Positions 9,329 through 17,055 of a stretch of DNA of 64,000 nucleotides are shown one piece after another (position 1 is the stretch's first letter; every line of letters starts with the position of its first letter). The position numbers and the translations under genes were made by a program. Location: positions 238,554 through 302,553 of the forward strand of contig CAIRCN010000074.1 of the NCBI GenBank assembly GCA_903877135.1, in the 5' to 3' direction. The notes under the pieces were generated by a model. That model did not search any database, had not been told where the DNA came from, and worked only from the letters and a program-made list of their open reading frames with translations. The DNA is from an uncultured Opitutia bacterium (GTDB lineage Bacteria > Verrucomicrobiota > Verrucomicrobiia > Opitutales > Opitutaceae).

Positions 9329-10927
9329 CTAGAGGCCCAAGGGGGCGAGGTTGCGGAACACGGTGGCGACCACCGGTTCGCGGCTCAAGTCGGCCCAGGG
9401 GCGGTTGCTCGAGACGCGGACGAAAAGCTGGTCTCCATTGTGGCGGAATCCGTAGCGCCAGGCGATGCGCAGCAATTCACCAGCAGAGTAGGGGTCGCGA
9501 TAGTCGATGGGGCGGCCATCATAAATGTGCCAGAACCAGACAAACTGGGTGTAGGGGCCGCCACGAAATTGCCGCGACTCAGCGTTCGGCAGTGATCGAC
9601 CATCGGCAGTGAGTTGCTCCCTGGTTTGCGGGGTTGGCACCGGTTCCCAGCCGGAGCCGGGCCAGCATGCGTCGGGAGTATGCGAGGCTACCAGGCTCAC
9701 TGGCGCCTGACCTGGCCGCCAGTATGCGAGGTAGATGGTGATTTGTTCCGGACCGGCTGGAGTCATCCGAGAGTAGGTGCGCTGCGCCAAGTGGTCTGTT
9801 TGCAACGTCGCAGCGAATTGGTAGAGATCCTCGCTGGTTTGCACTACCCATCCCTCTGCGCGGGCCGGCAACAGGGCAGTGAGGTCGGGCACGGGCGATC
9901 CCTGGCGGACGGAGGGGCGGGTGTTCGAGTAAAAGAAAACCATGAGCCCAACCACAACGGCGAGACCTGTGGCGAGTATCTGTGGCAAATAGCCGCGGCG
10001 CACAGTGGCAGGCTCGGTTGGTGCAGGGATGGGGACGGATTTCGCGCCGGATTCTAGCATCAAAGCGAGTCCGACAAGCAGGGCCGCGGTGACACCAAGC
10101 ACGGCAAATCCGGTCGCATCATGCCACATGCCAGAAATATCAACGCCGGAGTTGGCCAGGAGAGTGAGGGTCAGCGAGCGAATAAAATTCATCAGCAGCG
10201 CCAGTGGCACGGCCAGGCCGATCAAGAGGCCGCGAGCCCACGGCCGGCGCACCAGCGTGGCGGAAAACAGCACACCCGCAAACAAGCAGGAAATCAGGCT
10301 GCGCACGCCGCTGCAGGCCTCTTCGACGCCGACGGAAGCGCTGGCGAGATCGATGATGTTACCGTGACGCGAGGCGGCGATGCCGAGTACATGCAGAGCA
10401 TGAAGGACGATTGTTGTCACCAGAAGTTGAAGACCGAGGGTGAGTTTGGTGTAACTGCCCGGCGGGATAGGGGCACAGAGGAGCCAAAGGGCCACGGCGG
10501 AAATTGAGCTCCAATTCAGTGGCACGAGGCGGATGCCGACCGTGGCAAAAACGACGAGTCCGGCGGCGAGCAGGAAAACATAGGAAACGGTCAGCGTGAA
10601 ACCGACCAATGTGTGCGTCCAATCGAGGGAGGCGGCGAAGAGGCCGCTGGCCACCAGCGCCGCCAAGCCGAGAAGGAGCAAGGCCAGGGCGAGCGCCCCG
10701 GTTCTGCCGCCGGAGCCAAGAAACCGCGACGTGCCCTTCCGGCTTTCGGCCAAGAGCAGCCCGAACACCACGGGCATGAAAAACGCATGGGACAAATCGG
10801 GATTCATCCGCCAGTGCGGCCACAGCACCAGCGTGAGGGCGAAGCCCAAAGCACCGAGCAAGGCGAGGCTCACCCGCGTGGAAAACGAAAGCCGGGAAGG
10901 CGCCGGGTTGGTGTCCGCTTCGCTCAT
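9329..10927 (-). CDS. exosortase fused to an EpsI domain
   Basis: The protein has 532 residues. Residues 1-300 form the multi-pass exosortase/archaeosortase domain, and all three catalytic residues are visible: Cys205 in EACSGVRS, Arg250 in MNFIRS and His269 in MWHD. A further membrane helix (about 312-334) leads into an extracytoplasmic EpsI-type domain (to 532) with the typical TPDACWPGSGW motif. Exosortases are membrane transpeptidases that cleave PEP-CTERM-like tails and help export or anchor proteins with exopolysaccharide. It overlaps the upstream TPR gene by four bases (ATGA) and is followed by a 30-codon membrane ORF. None of the secreted proteins in this window ends in a recognisable PEP-CTERM tail, so its substrates must be encoded elsewhere. 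Confidence 0.93.
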   Translation of the reverse strand: MSEADTNPAPSRLSFSTRVSLALLGALGFALTLVLWPHWRMNPDLSHAFFMPVVFGLLLAESRKGTSRFLGSGGRTGALALALLLLGLAALVASGLFAASLDWTHTLVGFTLTVSYVFLLAAGLVVFATVGIRLVPLNWSSISAVALWLLCAPIPPGSYTKLTLGLQLLVTTIVLHALHVLGIAASRHGNIIDLASASVGVEEACSGVRSLISCLFAGVLFSATLVRRPWARGLLIGLAVPLALLMNFIRSLTLTLLANSGVDISGMWHDATGFAVLGVTAALLVGLALMLESGAKSVPIPAPTEPATVRRGYLPQILATGLAVVVGLMVFFYSNTRPSVRQGSPVPDLTALLPARAEGWVVQTSEDLYQFAATLQTDHLAQRTYSRMTPAGPEQITIYLAYWRPGQAPVSLVASHTPDACWPGSGWEPVPTPQTREQLTADGRSLPNAESRQFRGGPYTQFVWFWHIYDGRPIDYRDPYSAGELLRIAWRYGFRHNGDQLFVRVSSNRPWADLSREPVVATVFRNLAPLGL

Positions 10928-12450
10928 AGCTTGGGGAGGATCAATGCGGGGCGCGAGCCGCCGGGGAAACGTTCCAGCAATGCATAGATCACTTCCAGCG
11001 GCAATGGCACCGCGGGGAGGAACGCCGAAATCCGCGTCTCAGCGGCGTCGCCCCGGAAAAAGGATTCCATCAGCCCGAGCATGACGAAGCTGCTGCCGGT
11101 GGAGCGCCTCAGGATGCCGCCGATCGCGTGCACCTTGCTCCAGTCTTGAGCGACGCCCGCGGCACAGTAAAGCGACAGATAGATGCCCGCACTGTCGCTG
11201 TTGATGGGAAAGTTCGCCCGCACGAATTGGGCATAGACCTGGTCAAGCAGCGCCTGATCCGGATGCCGGATCAAGTGGGCGGCGAGAATTTTCAGCGTTG
11301 GATAATTGGGCGGCGGCCCGAGCAGCAGATCGGTCTGGCGTTGCAGCAGGCGGCGGGCGCCGAGCTGGGCATAGGCTTCGAGTTGCAGGGTGACGCGGGC
11401 TTCGTCGTCGATCCTGCGGCCATACTGATCGAGCAGGTCGAGCGCTTTGAACGATTCGCCCAAGTCGATGAGAGTCTCGATTTGATAATAAACACTGTAA
11501 GCAGGCATCCCGGACCAGGTTTGGGCGAGCGCGGTGCGCACGTCGTCCGGGCGGTCCGCCTTGGCCAAGAACTCGATTTCAAGCAGTGGGCGCCACACTT
11601 TCGCGGCTGGCTGACTGGACGCCATGAGTTCGCGTAGTGGCGCGTCGGACTTGGTTTGGCGTGTCGCAAACAGCAGCGCACGCATCCAGACGGACGAGTG
11701 GGGGACATCCTCGACCACGAACTCACGGGCGAGCCGCTGGATGGTCGGGTAGTCGCCGCGAGCCAAAAGCACGCGAAACCACTCTTGCGCCGTGACCGCA
11801 CGCTGCTCCGGATGCTCGTGGAGCAGACGCTGGTAGATCGAGTCGGAGTAATTCGGCTGACCGAGCTGGATGTTTTTTGCAAACAGGAGGCCGGCAGTGT
11901 AGTTGCCCGGATCGAATTCATAGGCGTTGGAAAGATAGAGCAATCCCTCGGATGTGCGCCGCGCGGCGAAAGCCTGGTTCGCTTTGTTCAGAAAAAAATC
12001 GCCCCGCACTTCCCGCAGGTGATGCCAGGCCGGCGGCCAGAGGGTGTGAAAAATATTAACGGGATAGCCGATGAGGCGTAGGAAGGTGAAAAACGTCAGT
12101 GCACCTCCCAAATAGACGGAAGCGAGTGAAGCTCCGTAATAGCCGAACGCCCTGGGCCAAAATGGCCGCACCTCGGAGGCGTTGGCAGAGCAGCGCAGAC
12201 CCTCCTGTGTTTCCACCAGCAACGGGCAGACATGGCGGAAACGCCGCGGTGCTTGCCACCCGATGCAAGCTTCGCAGGCCGTCTCGAGCGCTCGACCTGA
12301 GTCACTGGGGTTCTGGCACGGACAGCGGGGCGCGTGGCCCTTCCGCATCTGGAACCACGATTTGCGGATATTCCAGTAAAAAAGCCCCCAGGCGATGCGG
12401 AAAAAATCGGCGACCCAGCCAATCACACTTCGGACGCTAGATGTGCCCAC
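10924..12450 (-). CDS. membrane-anchored TPR-like protein with N-terminal zinc-knuckle cysteines, exosortase operon
   Basis: The 508-residue protein has an N-terminal cytoplasmic segment with six cysteines (43, 45, 59, 62, 75, 87) arranged like a zinc ribbon or knuckle. A hydrophobic region follows (about 103-130), then about 370 residues of alpha-helical repeats reminiscent of TPR (for example RTSEGLLYLSNAYEFDPGNYTAGLLFAKN). It is the first gene of the exosortase operon and overlaps the exosortase start by four bases, so the two are probably made in coupled fashion. A scaffold or substrate-recognition role beside the exosortase is plausible but inferred from context only. No named family is recognised. 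Confidence 0.75.
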   Translation of the reverse strand: MGTSSVRSVIGWVADFFRIAWGLFYWNIRKSWFQMRKGHAPRCPCQNPSDSGRALETACEACIGWQAPRRFRHVCPLLVETQEGLRCSANASEVRPFWPRAFGYYGASLASVYLGGALTFFTFLRLIGYPVNIFHTLWPPAWHHLREVRGDFFLNKANQAFAARRTSEGLLYLSNAYEFDPGNYTAGLLFAKNIQLGQPNYSDSIYQRLLHEHPEQRAVTAQEWFRVLLARGDYPTIQRLAREFVVEDVPHSSVWMRALLFATRQTKSDAPLRELMASSQPAAKVWRPLLEIEFLAKADRPDDVRTALAQTWSGMPAYSVYYQIETLIDLGESFKALDLLDQYGRRIDDEARVTLQLEAYAQLGARRLLQRQTDLLLGPPPNYPTLKILAAHLIRHPDQALLDQVYAQFVRANFPINSDSAGIYLSLYCAAGVAQDWSKVHAIGGILRRSTGSSFVMLGLMESFFRGDAAETRISAFLPAVPLPLEVIYALLERFPGGSRPALILPKL

Positions 12451-12587
12451 TTATGGCGCAAACTGAATTCTGCTCGAGCGCGAGGGTGGTGTGTTCCTGC
12501 TAAGGCCCCTCACAAAACTCAGCTCCCGTCACGTATTCGCTTGTGGCGCAACCTCGCAGCTGGGAGTCACGCAGATTTAACAAAGAT

Positions 12588-12603
12588 GGGGCCGTTTGGC
12601 CCC
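12588..12603. other. hairpin in the 214-base gap between the exosortase operon and the CBM-like gene
   Basis: GGGGCC-GTTT-GGCCCC is followed on the plus strand by GTATTTGCTTTTTTC, a terminator-like arrangement. No plus-strand gene ends nearby: the next plus-strand gene begins at 12665 and the gene to the left runs the other way. It may be a leader attenuator, or the terminator of an unseen small RNA. The rest of 12451-12664 shows nothing recognisable. Confidence 0.35.
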
Positions 12604-12664
12604 GTATTTGCTTTTTTCGGCTGCGATCCTCAGTATATTCAGCACTCGTCAACCAGACCATGTT

Positions 12665-13036
12665 ATGAAAAAAATCATCAAAACTACCAAAACGCTCACC
12701 CCGGCGAAGAAAACCGCGAAACCTGTCGTCCGCAAGACGCCTGCCGCGCCCGCCGCCAAAGCGGTGACGCCCAAGGCAGTGGTCACGACTATCATCGCGA
12801 ATTTCGACGTCGGCTTCGGCAGAGCACTCTACCTTCGGGGCGAAGGCCCTGGCTTAAGCTGGGACAAAGGCCTCCTAATGGAATGCATCGCTCCGGCCCA
12901 ATGGAAAACCAAGCTGGCTGGCGAGTCGGTCCGGCCCCTGTTGTTCAAGCTCATGATAGATGATGCGACGTGGAGCGCGGGCGACGACTTCAACGTCGCC
13001 TCGGGCGATACCATCACGGTCACACCGATATTCTGA
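12665..13036 (+). CDS. small protein with lysine/alanine/proline-rich N-terminus and CBM-like beta domain
   Basis: The chosen ATG (MKKIIKTTKT) gives 123 residues; an in-frame ATG 23 codons upstream lies across the hairpin region and is less likely. Residues 1-42 are a low-complexity basic tail (AKKTAKPVV, APAAKAVTPKA), like histone-H1-type or nucleic-acid-binding tails. The remaining 80 residues form a compact beta-rich domain with GFGRALYLRGEGPGLSWDKG and DDATWSAGDDFNVASGD, which resembles the starch-binding CBM20/CBM48 fold. There is no signal peptide, so it is probably cytoplasmic and might bind glycogen. The fold assignment is by pattern, not by search. Confidence 0.65.
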   Translation: MKKIIKTTKTLTPAKKTAKPVVRKTPAAPAAKAVTPKAVVTTIIANFDVGFGRALYLRGEGPGLSWDKGLLMECIAPAQWKTKLAGESVRPLLFKLMIDDATWSAGDDFNVASGDTITVTPIF

Positions 13037-13094
13037 GCGGTAGCGCGGCCAGGTTTTCAGCGCGCTCTGCCTAAGCGGTCTGCCCCGCCTCCAA

Positions 13095-13793
13095 TCAAAC
13101 AGCATCATTATCCGGATTTAGCGCGAGCAATCGCAGCCTGATCCGAGCCGCCGCTGCATCTCTGTCAGCGAGCTCCTCGTTTTCGATCAGCTCGCAGCGC
13201 ATGCGCACGTGCGAAAACGGCTTGGGCAGGTAAAAACGATCCCAGCTTTTCAGCCGCCAGGCGGAGGTGAATTCGCCGCCGACGAGCAGCACCGGCGCGC
13301 CCGTGCGCCGGGGCACGATCACAGCCCCGGGTTTCAGGTCGTAACATGGGCCCCGTGGTCCATCCGGCGTGATGCCGATGTCGTGTCCGGCCCGCTGGGC
13401 TTCCACCAGCGCGTTCGCCGCCTCGCGGCCCAGCCCGCTGCTCGAGCCGCGCGCGGCCTGCATGCCGCCCACCATGGCGAAAAAGGCGGTCAACATGGCA
13501 CCGTCCTTGCTCGCGCTGATCAAAGCATAAAGCGGCCGTGGTCGTCGATAACGACGGTAGATTTCGGAGGCGAGGAAGAGGCGGTTGTGCCAAAGCGCGA
13601 ATGCCACAGGCACGTCCCGTTTGGTGTAGTTGCGCAGATCGTCGGGGGCGGTTTCGAAACGCAGCGTCATGCCCCACCACCGAACCAGCAAGGCTAGGGG
13701 CCAGAGCAAAAGCCGCCGCCAGCCGGTGATGGCATGCACCGGTTTTGTCTGCGAAGGCACAGGTTGGTCAGTCGCGGGATTCAGAGCGTGCAT
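13095..13793 (-). CDS. DUF374 / lysophospholipid acyltransferase-like protein
   Basis: From Met at 13793 (MHALNPATDQ) the protein has 232 residues; the longer frame to 13886 would add an unlikely Cys/Arg-rich stretch. It contains ALWHNRLF, ISASKDGAMLT, RGSSSGLGREA and TPDGPRGPCY, the characteristic DUF374 signature related to lipid A acyltransferases. A hydrophobic N-terminal segment (RRLLLWPLALLVRWWG) suggests inner-membrane association. It probably transfers an acyl chain to an outer-membrane lipid precursor. The gene is monocistronic, divergent from the following plus-strand gene. Confidence 0.85.
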   Translation of the reverse strand: MHALNPATDQPVPSQTKPVHAITGWRRLLLWPLALLVRWWGMTLRFETAPDDLRNYTKRDVPVAFALWHNRLFLASEIYRRYRRPRPLYALISASKDGAMLTAFFAMVGGMQAARGSSSGLGREAANALVEAQRAGHDIGITPDGPRGPCYDLKPGAVIVPRRTGAPVLLVGGEFTSAWRLKSWDRFYLPKPFSHVRMRCELIENEELADRDAAAARIRLRLLALNPDNDAV

Positions 13794-13896
13794 TTGTCGG
13801 CGAAAGTTCGCCGCTCGCCAAGCGCAGACTCGGGGCGACACGAAAATGCGGATGCAAAGTTGACGTCTTGGGCAACCCCCTGCCACCTACCAGCTC

Positions 13897-14433
13897 ATGC
13901 CAGCGTTTGTCTCCTGTCCGCATCTTCCGCCTGCCCGCGAGGACTTGGACTGGCGCGCTCTGCACCTGCATCGCGGCGCGGCGCGCGGCGCGGAATTCTA
14001 TATTTCCTGCCTGGAATACGGGCAGACCCTCTGGGGCCGGGGGCTCGCCGCCCGGGCGATACTCTGCCTCGACCGGGCTTTGGGTTCCGACTTGCGTGGC
14101 GATGAACCGGTCCTCGCGTCGTGGCCTCTGCCCTACGCGGCGTTGGCATGGCTGCTGGCCCACACACCGGCGGATGTGTTCGTGGGTAACCCCCGTGTGC
14201 ATTTCCAGCACTATGCCGGTCGCATGAACGAGCCGCGTCGCGAACTGCGCCGCTGGCGCGCCTGGGCCTGCTGGGCGCTGGTGCGCGCCGTCTGCCCCCG
14301 GTTGCCGGGAGATCCCCGTCACGCCATTTGCGAACCGAGCGTCGAGGAAATTGCGGTCGCGCTCCGCATCCATGGCCATGCCGGCGAACTCGAGCTGTGG
14401 CAAAGTGTGCTCGCGGCCGCATGCCCCCGTTGA
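13897..14433 (+). CDS. conserved-looking hypothetical protein, 178 residues
   Basis: I do not recognise the family. The protein is Trp/Arg/Ala-rich and alpha-helical in appearance, with WGRGLAARAILCLDRAL, PYAALAWLLAH and HFQHYAGRMNEPRRELRRWRAWACW. There are no membrane segments and no signal peptide. High GC at third codon positions supports a real gene. It starts 103 bases upstream-divergent from the DUF374 gene. A housekeeping role specific to this lineage is possible, but nothing in the sequence shows what it does. Confidence 0.6.
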   Translation: MPAFVSCPHLPPAREDLDWRALHLHRGAARGAEFYISCLEYGQTLWGRGLAARAILCLDRALGSDLRGDEPVLASWPLPYAALAWLLAHTPADVFVGNPRVHFQHYAGRMNEPRRELRRWRAWACWALVRAVCPRLPGDPRHAICEPSVEEIAVALRIHGHAGELELWQSVLAAACPR

Positions 14434-14578
14434 ACTGGCGCGGCGAAGCGGGTTCTAACACCGTCGCAAGTTCAATCTGCAGACACACGAAAAAGCCGAC
14501 CGGGGAAAAGAATGATAATGGTTTTCATGGTGAATTTCACTTGTAATCTATTAACACATAAAATAGGTAATTAATCCC

Positions 14579-14926
14579 ATGCAAAATTCGGGGAAGTGCG
14601 CTATATCCCATGAGAAATGTGTAGATCTGGGTTGGCGTGTATTCCAAGATCTCTCCTTGGCCGAGGTCGCCTTCTTGCCAGAACATCAGCTTTGTTCAAG
14701 CACGTCCACTCTCAGGGTTACCTGCACACCGGGGAAGACGAATTTTGCCCTGACCTACAAAACGACGCCGGGTGTCTGGCGCTGGGTTGTTTGTTGCTCG
14801 AAAGGCATTATTCGTGACGAGGGCTGTGAGAGCACGCTCACGAAGGCCCAGAACGTTGCCGTCGAAACGCTTGATTTATGGTTTCATCGCTGTGGTGCCA
14901 AGATTTGTCACACCCGGTTGTGCTGA
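14579..14926 (+). CDS. cysteine-rich hypothetical protein in a lower-GC patch
   Basis: The ORF has 115 residues, preceded by an AT-rich stretch (about 14510-14578, containing TAATTAA-type sequence) that is unusual for this genome and could hold a promoter. The protein has ten cysteines but no signal peptide. The central part (TLRVTCTPGKTNFALTYKTTPGVW, split here at position 46-69, and the following AQNVAVETLDLWF helix) has the alternation expected of a folded beta/alpha protein. Third-position GC is clearly lower than in its neighbours, which suggests recent acquisition. It may still be a chance ORF. Confidence 0.4.
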   Translation: MQNSGKCAISHEKCVDLGWRVFQDLSLAEVAFLPEHQLCSSTSTLRVTCTPGKTNFALTYKTTPGVWRWVVCCSKGIIRDEGCESTLTKAQNVAVETLDLWFHRCGAKICHTRLC

Positions 14927-14989
14927 CACAAAGCTTACGATAGCAGGGTCAAGTGATGATTTCTAAGTTTTCCGCGGAGGCCCGGCTGG

Positions 14990-15481
14990 TCAGGAGCAAA
15001 CGGCTCGTTCGTGTTCCAGTAGCTGGCGCTTGATCGTTTCCCCAAAGGCGTAACCCGTCAGTGAGCCGTCGCCGCCGATGACGCGGTGGCAGGGAATGAA
15101 GAGAGAGATGGGATTGGTTGCGTTGGCGCGACCAATGGCGCGCGCGGCGCCGAGGTTGCCGATCTCGGCAGCAAGTTCGCCGTAGGTGCGGGTTTTCCCA
15201 ATGGGAATTTTCCGCAGGGCCGTCCACACGCTCTGCTGAAACGGTGTGCCGCTGGGCGAAAGCTTAAGGGTGAATTCCTTCCGGTCGCCAGTGAAATAGG
15301 CCGACACTTCACGGTCGACGGCCGCGAGCCGGGCGGGTTCATGCACCATTTCGTCGGCGGCAAAGCGCCCGCGCAGTTCCGCCAGACCACCGAAGGCAGT
15401 GGCGATCACGGCGCCGGTGGCGTCGATGGCGACGGAGAAGTCGCCCACGGGAGTGGAAAAGGTGTCGTAGAATTGTCTCAT
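14990..15481 (-). CDS. ogt: methylated-DNA--[protein]-cysteine S-methyltransferase
   Basis: The 163 residues have the acceptor-cysteine motif IPCHRV (Cys131), the helix-turn-helix Arg region (ARAIGRANATNP) and the C-terminal GYAFGETIKRQLLEHE. It removes methyl groups from O6-methylguanine by suicide transfer. The start ATG overlaps the stop of the Ada-AlkA fusion gene by four bases, so the two are translationally coupled and form an alkylation-damage repair operon. Confidence 0.96.
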   Translation of the reverse strand: MRQFYDTFSTPVGDFSVAIDATGAVIATAFGGLAELRGRFAADEMVHEPARLAAVDREVSAYFTGDRKEFTLKLSPSGTPFQQSVWTALRKIPIGKTRTYGELAAEIGNLGAARAIGRANATNPISLFIPCHRVIGGDGSLTGYAFGETIKRQLLEHERAVCS

Positions 15482-16914
15482 GTTGGAATGGGTTGGTTGA
15501 ATTGCCAGAGGTGCGCGGTGGCGAGGCTTCGGTAGGGGGAAAACATGGCCATCAGCCGGCGCGTGGCGTCGATATCGGGACGTTTTTCAAGTTTTAGCAA
15601 TGCTTGCAGGCCGCTGGTCATGCCGGTGTCGCCGAGCGGCACGCAATCGGGGAAGCCGAGCGACCGCATCATCAGGTAGTTGACGGACCATGGACCAAGC
15701 CCGCGCACCGCGAGAAGGATGCGCTCAGCGCGAGTCGCCGACAGCGTCGGCAGGGCGTCTAGATCGAGTTGGCCCGCGGTGATGAGACGCGCCGTCGCCA
15801 CGACGTAGTTGGCCTTTTGGCGCGAGAATTGTGGCGGCAGCAGGGCCGCAGGTTCGAGGGCGGCAACGGCGGCGGGTGTAGGGGGCGCATAGAGACCCTC
15901 GGTGAGCGGGGTGCCTGTGAGCTCGATTAGCCGGCGGCGCAGCAGGCAGGCGAAAGGGAAATTGATCTGCTGGCCGATGATCGACCAGAGCAGGCTTTCG
16001 TAGACCGAGGGTGTCTGGCTGATCCGCAGTTCGGGGCGGCCGGCGACAAGGCGGACGAGTCCGAGTTTCCGGGCGAGCCGGGCGAAGGCGGCGGCGTCCT
16101 GGTCGAGGCCGAGCAGACCGACCACGAGGGCGTGCATTTCGGCACCGACTGGGCTGGCACCGTTCCTGAGAATTTCCGCCAAGATTCTCGTTGGGGAGAG
16201 TTCCAAGCGCAGCAGGGCCGGGCCATCGGTCAGACGCACCGCCGCGGTGTAAACGTTGCCGTCGAGCCGGCTGGTGAGGCTGTGGACATCGCGGCTCAGC
16301 GCCCGGCGCAGATAGGGCAGAAGGAAACCGTCGGGTAGGGTGATCTCGAAACGGTTTGCCGTGCGCAGTTCGCGGTAGCCGGCGGGGGTTAGGCCGTTCA
16401 GGCGGCGGAAGTTTTCGTGAAAGGCGGACAGCGTTTCAAAGCCGGCGCCGAAAGCTATGTCCGCTAGAGGCGCATCGTTGGCGAGGAGGGCGTGTTTGGC
16501 GGTTTCGATCCTTGCCCGCAGGAGCAGGTCGGCGGGCGTGGTGTGGTAGTGCTGTCGGAAAAGTTCAAACACGCGGGTGGCGCCGAAGCCAGAACGGCGG
16601 ACAAGGGTGCGCACGTCGGGAAAGGCGGCGGGATTAGTCCGCACCTCGGCCACCAGCTCCTCAACCGTCTCCAGCACTGGATCGGCGCCGCGGGCGAAGT
16701 CGTCGGGATGGCATTTTTTGCAAGGGCGGAGGCCAGCGGTGCGAGCAGCTTCGCAGGTGGGGAAGAAGCGCACGTTTTCCACCTTTGGCTTGCGAGCCTT
16801 GCAGGCTGGCAGGCAGTAGATTCCGGTGGTCAGCACGCCGGTGAAAAACCGGCCGTTGTAGGCGGCGTCCCCGGCCAGGACGCGGGCATACATGGTGGCA
16901 TGGGTCATTCGCAT
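15478..16914 (-). CDS. Ada metal-binding / AraC-type / AlkA fusion: alkylation-response regulator and DNA-3-methyladenine glycosylase
   Basis: From Met at 16914 (MRMTHATMYARV) the protein has 478 residues. The Ada-type zinc domain comes first, with Cys34, Cys38, Cys65 and Cys68 (GIYCLPACKA, LRPCKKCHP). An AraC-family DNA-binding domain follows (about 90-185; ARIETAKHALL, IAFGAGFETLSAFHENFRR). Then come the AlkA N-terminal domain and a HhH-GPD glycosylase with LGPWSVNYLMMRSLG and the catalytic Asp429 (PLGDTGM). Cys34 is the expected phosphotriester methyl acceptor that switches on transcription. It is both inducer and repair enzyme and is coupled to ogt. This domain fusion is known in other bacteria. 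Confidence 0.93.
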   Translation of the reverse strand: MRMTHATMYARVLAGDAAYNGRFFTGVLTTGIYCLPACKARKPKVENVRFFPTCEAARTAGLRPCKKCHPDDFARGADPVLETVEELVAEVRTNPAAFPDVRTLVRRSGFGATRVFELFRQHYHTTPADLLLRARIETAKHALLANDAPLADIAFGAGFETLSAFHENFRRLNGLTPAGYRELRTANRFEITLPDGFLLPYLRRALSRDVHSLTSRLDGNVYTAAVRLTDGPALLRLELSPTRILAEILRNGASPVGAEMHALVVGLLGLDQDAAAFARLARKLGLVRLVAGRPELRISQTPSVYESLLWSIIGQQINFPFACLLRRRLIELTGTPLTEGLYAPPTPAAVAALEPAALLPPQFSRQKANYVVATARLITAGQLDLDALPTLSATRAERILLAVRGLGPWSVNYLMMRSLGFPDCVPLGDTGMTSGLQALLKLEKRPDIDATRRLMAMFSPYRSLATAHLWQFNQPIPT

Positions 16915-17055
16915 GGTGCCATCGTAGCACAACCGCCGCCGCAAGTCGTCCGGATTTCACCGGTGCAATTTCCGGGGACGCGGGGCCGGGTCGAAGGACG
17001 CGGCGCTGACTTCGCTCGACGCGCAGCCAGTGGCCGCTTTTCCTCGCGGTGCTGC

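Noticed and set aside
16492..17055. N-terminal extension of the six-hairpin glycosidase frame
   Set aside because: The extra 188 codons are antisense to the Ada-AlkA fusion gene and low-complexity; the family-like sequence begins after ATG 17056.
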